From positions 13,406,928 through 13,470,927 of the forward strand of contig CM037867.1 of the NCBI GenBank assembly GCA_021292105.1: a DNA stretch of 64,000 bases. Direction: 5' to 3'. This DNA comes from Anadara kagoshimensis (taxonomy: Eukaryota; Mollusca; Bivalvia; Arcoida; Arcidae). Below are positions 56,442-64,000 of the stretch, one piece after another. How positions within the stretch are numbered: position 1 is the first letter of the stretch; the number at the start of each line of letters is the position of its first letter. The position numbers and the translations under genes are program-made. The notes beneath the pieces are model-generated. The model was not told where the DNA came from, did no database searches, and saw only the letters and a program-made list of their open reading frames with translations.

Positions 56442-57163
56442 ATTAATCTACCAATTGCACGATATATGAATCAAAGAAGATTTACATCGAGTTGAAAAAT
56501 GTACAGGCGTTTTTGGCCTTTTTCTAAAACAATGCTAAAAATAAATCAATCGTATGACCGCTAAACTAACGAGAGGTCAACTGCACGACAACTTGTTAGC
56601 TGCTCAACTGTAGGTGTCCAAGCTTCTCTGTCAAGGGTCCGAATCAGCTGTTGAACAGTTAACAACATAGAACTGTCAAGTTGCCGAGAAAGAAACATCC
56701 ATGCAATCATTAGATATCCATCGCAGACACCCAACATGTAGCCGAGATTTTCGTTAGTTTCGTTGTACATTTTGTGCTATTTATACTTATTTTAATACTT
56801 GTCTACAGTATAGATTCCAAATATTGTGAACATTTGCATGTGTTCGTGTTTTTGTATTAACATTTTATTTTGTTATTTCTCTTAGTTCTTTAGAATACCA
56901 TGCTGTTTATCAAATTTCACACTGGATTAAAGAATAAATTTTATCTAGAGCGTATATATGTCGCAATTTAATATTATTAAAATTTAATTTAAGTTCTGGT
57001 TTTATTCTAACATCCACACTTTCAGTACTACCAGTACTTTGATTTCATTTAGAATCGACCGTAATCTGTGTAGATATCTTTAATTCGAATGGAAAAGAGA
57101 ATTGTTGTATGGATACACGATGTTCTATATCAACAATTTATAATGCTATTTACATGACAATGG
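56442..57163. other. Nothing recognised
   Basis: A 69-codon minus frame (56,561-56,770) has no recognisable domain. Confidence 0.45.
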
Positions 57164-57184
57164 TTTATTATTATAAACTTTATT
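57164..57184 (-). terminator. Possible poly(A) signals of the lectin gene
   Basis: AATAAA occurs twice on the minus strand (57,164-57,169 and 57,179-57,184), about 185-200 bp past the lectin stop codon. Confidence 0.4.
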
Positions 57185-57367
57185 TCCACAAATATTGCAA
57201 ATAAAAGTGATCATTCTTGTAAATATATACAAAATTCTTTTTTTTCGAAATATTTTCTCTATCTTTACATATGAATTAATAAAAGTAATAGCAAAAACAT
57301 ATAATCAACTACTTAGAATTTATCTGATTTATAAGCAATGTTTCTAAAAAATAAGTTTTTGCAAATC

Positions 57368-57618
57368 TTAATAAAACGATTTTTCACAAATAAATTCTAT
57401 TTTATGAATAGTGCAACTAATATCATGTAAATAGTATGGACGTTTTCTCATCCATATAATTCCTATTGCTCCACATTTCTCGTCTCTTCCATAGGTTATT
57501 TTATCAGGTTGGTCCTCATCCCATACGTAGCTCTCTATCTCTTTTCCATTGATCCAAAGAAACTTTCGTAGTAAAGGGATATATCTTACACCAACTGAAA
57601 CCGCATCTTTGTCGTTTT
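57368..57618 (-). CDS. Lectin exon 4: second half of the lectin domain
   Basis: Acceptor ATATTTCAG. Residues 172-254 with LWINGKEI, QPD, KCGAIGI, HDISC and FICEK; stop TAA at 57,368-57,370. Confidence 0.9.
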
Positions 57619-60600
57619 CTGAAATATAAGTCATAACAAGAGACCATTGATTATAAAAAACCTCTAATCTTAATAGAATTTACCATGATTATGAAAAAGT
57701 ACCTTATGTGTATTAAAGGTACGATTCGAATAAATGACTTTATATGGCCAACATACAATTAAATTAAGATCTGCTTTAAACACTTTTTCAAAAATATCGC
57801 AATTATATCGGCTATATTTATAATTGATAAAATATCTTGGAAGGTTGAGTAAACTTTTTTTTATACAAAATTTCAATATTATTACTGAACTCTCTTGAAA
57901 CAGCTGTTATGGTGGTAGACTATGTACATCTATGTCATTTTACGGTCACTTTTATTATGATATTGTCAATATGCTGTTGCATCTTGTATCCTAATCAAAA
58001 ACAAACATACTAATTTATATCCGAATCACAATCCAGAAGCAAAGTAAAAACTTTGGAACTGACAAGTTAGGTAATACACGTAAACTTCCACCAGGGAAGT
58101 GAGGCCGGGTGCTCCGAAAGGGTAAGCACTTCCTGTTTAGCTAGCTACACCTGCCACGTGTGTAATCAAAATTGTGTGAAAGGAACATGGAACTATGAGA
58201 CATCAAATATATCAAGGGCAATCCTGGACACAGAGACATCAAACTTATCAACAATAATGTGATGACAACCATAAAACTTTTTGAGGGTGATGGTAAGCCT
58301 AAGCTTGCAATATTACCTGAGTCAACAATTTATTTTGCAAGCAGCCTACTTCGTTGTACAAAGTCCCTGTAGTGGGAAAAAGCTCTACCATAGCGTATTA
58401 TTTGGGAAACAAATACACCATAAGCAGGAGAAGCAGGAATATTGCTGCATAAAAAAGGAAAATTGACAATAGAAAAATTGAAGCCATCACGTTTGTCATA
58501 AAGTTTAAAATGTAGCCTTTCGTGTGCGTCATAACATAGAAACATCCGTTCACGTTTCTTACAGTTTCTGTATAGTTAATTCATCATTTTCTGTAATAAT
58601 AAAAAACAAGTTTGTTGCAAGAATTGAAAGCATGATAAGCTTTTATGCCGAAACACAAGTTCAAATATGTGTTAAGTAAATAAACATTGTAATTTGCTTT
58701 CTTTTTAAAAAAGTTTGAAATACTTGTCAAATTGTGGTATTTTTGGTTTTTCGTGAAGAAAGTTCTGGTACTTTCTCAAAATTGCAAAGCTAGGGGCTGG
58801 ATACCAAACTTATACCAATGGGGAGATGTTTACACAGAAAGTAACTAGTAACTCAAAATAGAAAATTTTATCGACACTATGGGTACGATTTTAAGAAGGA
58901 AACTTTATTAACAATCTGTAAAGTTCATAATTTCACTCACATTTTGAATTGTGAGGTACAAATAAATGAAATCAATACAAACTGCATTCGAATTGCAGCT
59001 TAAATTTGAAATTACCTGAACTTAAGATCTTTTCAATACGATCAAACTTCTTACGATTATCTAAAATTAGGAGTCTGCCACCCTGATCTCTGCAGAAATT
59101 GTTTGCCAATTTCCAAGTAACTTTGGAGTGGTATATCTTATAACAAATGTCTGCATATTCGTCGTACACGTAACCCACACTAATGCATTGATTTAAAGCT
59201 TTCTCTAAAAGAAAGAGAAATAAAAGGTTATGAATACCAGATCTAGAACAAGTTACAAATCATGTTCAACTTTCTGGACATAATTTTAAATCTTTATTTT
59301 GTCCGTCATGATCATCAAGAAGTCTTGAATTTAAGTCTTTTGCACCACATTTAACTAGCCATCATTTATCAATGCATTATAAAAGATAAAAATCATGAAA
59401 GAGGAAAATTATGAAAATCACAAAATAATAAAATTCTATCGATATAAATATTAATCTGTCCGCAGTGTTCAAATCACAATCCAAAAAGTGGAAGTGAAAT
59501 TATCTCCTGTTAATCTATCTAAAGCGTTTGGGTTTTGGACAACAGCCGAGATGTTATTTTCTGATGATATCTACGGCTTCATTTCCCTGGTGGAAGTTCA
59601 CGAATTTTACCTTACTTGTCAGTTTCAAAGTTTTTTACTTTGTTTCTGGATTGTGATTTGGACATGGGTTAGTAAGTTTGTTTTTGGATTTTACTAGCAA
59701 AAAAGCGGTTTTTCGTTTCCATTTCGATCCCGCATTCGGGCTAAACTTGTAATTTTGATCGCTCGGGGATAAGTGATTCCTTTAAAGTAAATAGCGCGTC
59801 AAAATGCTGCTGGAATATCGGAAAAAGTAATATATACTATTTGGAATTCCATCTGCATTGACTATATCACTGCAATATTCAAAAACGTAAAAATCAATTT
59901 TAATTAAATAAGTACTGTTGTGATTTCACTTCTGTTTGCATACCTTGCAGAGAGTATGATAAAGTCATTGAAAAATATATTAATTTGTCCAATACCGCTG
60001 ATATTTTCTACGTATAATTACCAATCAGGTTTAATTTTGCACCACTTGACAGTCATTTCGGAATAAAGTTCCTCACATGCAGTGCTCTGACCAAATTTGT
60101 AGAAATCGAAATAAGATTTTAAATAAAGAAAATTAAAAAAGACCAAAAGTTATTTAAACAAATTAACCTAAGGTAGTACTTCGAACGATTAAACATAGAT
60201 TTGTTTTAAATGTTATATTATTCAAATATATAAAAAGTGTAATGAAAAACAAAAAGTCTAGTTAATAACAGTTAGTAATTGCCTTAACGCTTTTTTTAAA
60301 TACAGTCCAATCTGCCTTAAAGGCCACCTCTATATAAAGGTCACCTGCTTATAAAGGCCAGTAGAATTTTATCCCTATTGTTCTTTATTCATATTATTCG
60401 AACCGTATATAAAGGCCACCTGCCCATAAAGACCACTTATACTCATTCCCTTGGGTGGCCTTTATAGACAGGTTTGACTGTATTAACTTAAAAGGTTAGA
60501 GGAAACCTTCAAACCCTTGCTATAAAATGGACGTTAGTATACGATCCATTTGTTGTAGCCAACTACATGCACTATTTAAATCACAACATGAATAATTATC

Positions 60601-62754
60601 TATATAGTGTGTATTGTTAGCTGCGGTCCCTTTCTGAAGAAGAGCTGCCGATTTGTTTTTTTTTAATTATAAAACATCCCTCAGTTTTAGTAATGATGTT
60701 TCTGTATCCACAATTACTTTGAATATATTTGACTTTGCATACTTCAATGTTTCGCATTCTCAATTTTGGTTACACAAATGGCGAGTGTATCTAGCTTACT
60801 AAGAGGTTCTTACTCTTCTTAACCACGCGGCCTCACGTCCCTGGTAGAACTTCACTTGTGTAGTTAAAAGTTTGCATTTGAACACGGAACGTCTCGATAT
60901 AAGTGAAATATTCTTGACTGAGACGTTAAACACCATTACTCAACTCATTTGAACATAGACTGGTATGTTTGTTTTTATTTTAAACATAGCTAAACTTGCA
61001 TTTATATAATTTGTTTTACTTACAAAGTAAGGGTTCATGATTTCTTTGTAAATACATAATTATATTTATGCACTTACCCCGCAAAACATTTTCGACCTCT
61101 TGTTTCAAGAATGATGAGTTTAGCTCTATAAATTGCAAAAAGATAAAAATAAATAAAATCATTTTTTCTAACCATGAAGTTTAATTGTAACAAAAAGGAC
61201 AGATATTTCTGATTTCAAAAAAATGAAGACATTGTCTAACATGCGCTAGAGGGTAGACGATTTCTTTATAAATATATAATATTATTTATACACTTAACCC
61301 GCAAAACATTTTTGACCTCTTGTTTCAATATTGATGAGTTTAGCTCTACAAATTACAAAAAAGCAAAAACAATAATTAAAATAATTTTTTCTGACCATGA
61401 AGTTTAATTGCAACACGTACCATTTTCTTTTCAAACGACAAAATTTCTGATTTCCAAAATAATGAAGAAATTATATAAAAAACGGTCTAAAATGAGGAGA
61501 TAATAACCCAGTTATTTAAAAGATTGTTATTCTTCGTATAAATTTAGTGAAATTAAGGAAAATAATTTAAAAAATATATATTTTATAACAAATCCCTTTA
61601 TATTATAAATCGCGGAGTTTCCGTATAAATTTAAGACTTCGTGATTTCAAATATATCCAGGATTTGTTTCGATACAGAAACATAATGCTTTAGAATATTG
61701 TGGTGACCTTTGACCTTTTTGAGGTCCTTAAACATAGTGTCTCGATATCTTCGAGTCAACAAGTTATTTATAAGTAGTTTTTTTTAATTTTAAGTTCCTG
61801 CTCTAGCATAGCGCATTAACTGTGAAACGAATACACTATAAGCAAAATAACTATATTGAAGATTTGAAATGGAAAGTCGAAAATTCAAAAAAAAATTGTC
61901 ATCACGTTTGTCAAATAGCTTGGAATGTAAAATGAGATTTCGACAAAAACTGTTTCTGTATATTTGATCACCTTATAAACCGATGTTTCCTTTTTCATTA
62001 TAAATAAACATATCATTTGGTACAATGGTCAATCATAATGCGCATAAAACATAAAGATGTGGAATTCAATTTTGACTTAAATTTCATTTCAAAATACTTC
62101 TATTAAATCACAATCACAAAAATTAAGTAAAATTTTGAAAACCGGCAAACTAAGTGTGCCGGGTTAACAGCTCTCTACCTATATGTCGAACAAAAATGAG
62201 ACGGTATGCACATCTGTTCTTGTACATATGTGTTGAATCTAAATTGAGAATGAAAGGAGCAAGGAGCTAGCTATGATACTTTAGATATATTATCTACTTA
62301 CTATAGTATCCTAATTGCTTTCTTTTTAAAATATTTGAATGCCAATAAAAACAAATAGGTGTATGTAAATAAAGTCAATTCTAAATGTAAATATTTCTTG
62401 GTAACTGATCATTACAGTTTATAACAGTTTTAATTTCACAGCACTAACTTGATGATTTTTAGCTTGGCGATACTTACCTATGTTCTCCATATCTTCATTG
62501 AAGCTGTTCCCTTTCATTTGCAACTGTTTGATTTGATGGTACATTACTGCTGACAAAGACACAAATACAATGCACACAGCACACAAAATAACTGTAATTA
62601 TGATGTTGACCTTCCATAATACTGCAACTTTATCTGACCGATTTTGCGGTTGTTGGTAATTCTGTTTGCTGGAAGTCTCGATTTTATTCGTATTGGATGT
62701 GGTAAGAGTGGTATAATGATCTTCCTCATTTATATGCGTGATTAACTCGGACAT
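57368..62754 (-). CDS. Type II transmembrane C-type lectin, four exons
   Basis: Exons 62,754-62,478, 61,125-61,078, 59,204-59,016 and 57,618-57,368, all joined in phase 1 with GT/AG borders, give 765 nt (254 codons plus stop). Residues 1-48 are a cytoplasmic tail with an acidic tyrosine motif EEDHYTTL (10-17). Residues 49-71 form one membrane helix. 75-108 is a short stalk, partly from the 48-bp exon 2. 115-249 is a long-form C-type lectin domain with six cysteines (C115, C129, C146, C220, C240, C249), a WKLANNFC motif and GGRLLIL. The sugar-binding site has QPD (208-210), the galactose-type motif, but the usual WND is LHD (235-237), so calcium binding is uncertain. There is no signal peptide, as expected for a type II protein. 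Likely a surface receptor on immune-type or epithelial cells; the ligand is unknown. Confidence 0.92.
57995..58600 (+). repeat. Family C element, most complete copy
   Basis: From AACAAACATACTAATTTATA through GGGAAGTGAGGCCGGGTGCT, GTGATGACAACCATAAAACT, TACTTCGTTGTACAAAGTCC and CACCATAAGCAGGAGAAGCA to the tail CATCACGTTTGTCATAAAG. It lies in lectin intron 3. No terminal inverted repeat, poly(A) tail or coding region; the class is undetermined. Confidence 0.85.
59016..59204 (-). CDS. Lectin exon 3: first half of the lectin domain
   Basis: 189 bp, acceptor TCTTTTAG, donor TCAG/GTAATT. Residues 109-171 with C115, C129, C146 and GGRLLIL. Confidence 0.9.
60301..60482 (+). mobile_element. Family B MITE, best-preserved copy
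   Basis: TACAGTCCAATCTGCC to GACAGGTTTGACTGTA, with AAAGGCCACCTCTATATAAA at one side and GGTGGCCTTTATAGACAGG at the other. Confidence 0.88.
60885..60950 (+). mobile_element. Family D SINE 3' end inside a family C element
   Basis: ACGTCTCGATATAAGTGAAA, then CTTGACTGAGACGTTAAACA, then CCATTACTCAACTCA is the 3' end only, sitting within a minus-strand family C copy (60,685-60,985). Severe 5' truncation. Confidence 0.8.
61078..61125 (-). CDS. Lectin exon 2: stalk
   Basis: 48 bp, acceptor TTTATAG, donor CGGG/GTAAGTG. Encodes ELNSSFLKQEVENVLR, a heptad-like stretch suited to a helical neck, with one potential N-glycosylation site (NSS). Present as a duplicate at 61,298-61,345. Confidence 0.8.
61298..61345 (-). 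pseudogene. Duplicated stalk exon with a dead splice donor
   Basis: This 48-bp copy of lectin exon 2 would encode ELNSSILKQEVKNVLR. It and its flanks are a tandem duplicate of 61,040-61,230. The acceptor TTTGTAG is intact, but the donor GTAAGTG of the other copy is TTAAGTG here. Using the GT one base earlier would shift the frame, so the exon is probably skipped. Confidence 0.75.
61645..62290 (+). repeat. Two diverged family C pieces in lectin intron 1
   Basis: About 61,645-61,945 is a 3' part (CTCCAGGATTTGTTTCGA-like, then GAAACGAATACACTATAAGC, then CATCACGTTTGTCAAATAGC). About 62,090-62,290 is a weak 5' part (AAATCACAATCACAAAAATT, then AAAACCGGCAAACTAAG). Confidence 0.6.
62478..62754 (-). 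CDS. Lectin exon 1: cytoplasmic tail, membrane helix, stalk start
   Basis: ATG at 62,754-62,752. The tail is rich in Thr, Asn and Gln, with the YTTL motif at residues 14-17. The helix is VNIIITVILCAVCIVFVSLS. Donor ATAG/GTAAGT. Confidence 0.9.
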
Positions 62755-64000
62755 TGTTAGTTAAACATATAACCGTCCATTCAATATTTTTAAAAATGCA
62801 AGAAATAATGCACGCATTACTTTGTAGTTGGCGATTGTAAAATATGCGTAGGTTTGCATTTTGTAAAGTCTCCTCCGCTTTTAATGCTAATTAGTTGTTC
62901 CTCTTAAATATGATTGGCTATAACAAAACCGCATTTTCAAGTTTAATTATTTCAAGAAATCGGCGATCTACTTAAACGCTCTTAAATAAAGTCTTTTTTG
63001 AACAACGTAGTGATTGTTTATTTTAATTTCAGTTAATTTCAGTTTCTCTTTAGCCCTTAATATTACTGTCCAATCAAGAATGAATGATATTTTCTTCCTA
63101 TTGTCCATTTAAGAAAATAGAGCATTGCTTCAAACTTATTTCAAAACCAGACATTCCTTTATGACTGTTTTTTTAAGAATAAACCATAGGAATTCTAACA
63201 TTTTACCAGGGTAGTAATGTATAATTTCTATGTTTTTGGTATTAAAATACAAACATATCGTTCCATTAAGAATTTAAAAATTCAGGCAAATCCAAAAAAT
63301 TGCTTTCCATTTCATGCAAGACGAATGTAGGTAGTGGCTTCCGTTTCGGAACATTGTGACTCGCATGCATGATAAAAGGTGGCGTGTTAAAATAATTTGC
63401 CTTTTCTTTTATTTTTGAATTTAGATATGGACATTTACTTTATTTTTATTATGCGCTGTGATCCCGATTATGAGTGACTTACTTGTAATTGACGTATCGC
63501 CGACCACGCTCAAAATGTTACGTCATATGACCGGATGCTTGATTTATACGCAAAAAGAATGAAAACTCGGCCTAAATAGCGCCATTTAATGACGTCACTG
63601 ACACTAGTACGTCATTCGTTGCCGTGACGCTGCTTTAGTACCGTGATGGCGGCAAGTGTCGGAACATTGTGGGCGTGGTCAGCGATACGTCAATTCATGT
63701 TTATAATCATTAGTCTTTATACATGTAATATATAAACGCGCGTGTGTGTATGTGTGTCACATTATACTCTATTTGCGTTTGCTTATATCACTGTTTACCG
63801 TTAATAATTATTATTAAAAGTTAACCTTTTTCTTTTTAATTTTTTAAGAAACAAAGAAGGAGACAATTTTAATTAAAAATTTTATTGCCTCCAATGTGAA
63901 TGGAACCTCTGGATGCCATCAAATACCAGTCCAGTGGTTGTATTTATTACTATACCTGTCTTCGTTAATTACCACTAAACGATCTTTTCGGAATAAAATC
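62755..64000. other. Upstream of the lectin gene; nothing recognised
   Basis: No clear TATA box within 100 bp of the lectin start. Several TGACGTCA-like words (for example GACGTCACTGAC near 63,592 and CGTCATATGACC near 63,524) cluster at 63,480-63,620 but may be chance. A GTGTGT tract is at about 63,743. Confidence 0.4.

Larger units (their letters stand above)
59205..61077. other. Lectin intron 2 with repeats
   Basis: Holds a family C piece (about 59,460-59,690), a family F copy (about 60,040-60,130), a family B MITE, another family C piece (60,685-60,860) and a family D 3' end (60,885-60,950). No exon was recognised. Confidence 0.6.
61040..61460. repeat. Tandem duplication, about 210 bp, containing the stalk exon
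   Basis: The unit runs from the TTTATAAATA-type start through the stalk exon to ACCATGAAGTTTAATTG and TTTCTGATTT. The two copies are about 85 percent alike, including intron flanks, showing a segmental rather than retro-copied duplication. Confidence 0.8.

Overview
The window is AT-rich invertebrate nuclear DNA. Introns with GT/AG borders, hundreds of short AT-biased reading frames, and a dense layer of tRNA-derived SINEs, MITEs, foldback elements and degenerate satellites rule out a prokaryote or a virus. The gene content is an SLC45-type transporter, a TRIM-type NHL-repeat protein, a type II membrane C-type lectin and a Crypton-type tyrosine recombinase. Together with the repeat types this best fits a lophotrochozoan, most likely a bivalve mollusc. 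That placement is inference; no species can be named from the sequence alone. LAYOUT. 1-11,700 has no convincing gene: copies of dispersed families, a 340-bp foldback MITE with 68-bp arms (7,262-7,600), a degenerate satellite with a period near 200 bp (8,050-9,950) and a tandem array rich in AAAT (10,030-10,520). 11,704-15,222 (+) is a two-exon NHL beta-propeller gene carrying a one-base frameshift. 15,223-27,900 is repeat territory, including a three-layer nest at 16,996-18,206 where a MITE holds a SINE and a CpG-rich element. 27,921-36,887 (-) is a complete SLC45-family transporter in three coding exons; its 6.1-kb first intron holds a 27 x 26-bp minisatellite and a degenerate satellite. 37,779-38,813 is a 15 x 69-bp satellite. 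38,900-48,600 is repeats and foldbacks. 48,663-50,651 (+) is a four-exon Crypton-type recombinase with a complete catalytic set, with hairpins sharing TATCGGCCC on both sides. 50,900-57,100 is repeats only. 57,368-62,754 (-) is a complete four-exon type II transmembrane C-type lectin; beyond it nothing is recognised to the window end. HOW THE GENES RELATE. The four genes do not form a pathway. The transporter, lectin and NHL genes are ordinary chromosomal genes separated by repeats, and the recombinase is a mobile or formerly mobile gene. The most notable observation is that the cytoplasmic tail of the lectin carries an acidic YxxL motif resembling the hemITAM of vertebrate Dectin-1, CLEC-2 and DNGR-1. 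Repeat-family letters used below: A, MITE with GTCGAAAGTTTAACAC ends; B, pogo/Tigger-like MITE; C, abundant dispersed element; D, tRNA-derived SINE; E, CTGTAAACGTATTTA MITE; F, element with the AGCACTAGACGG end; G, H, J, L, smaller families.
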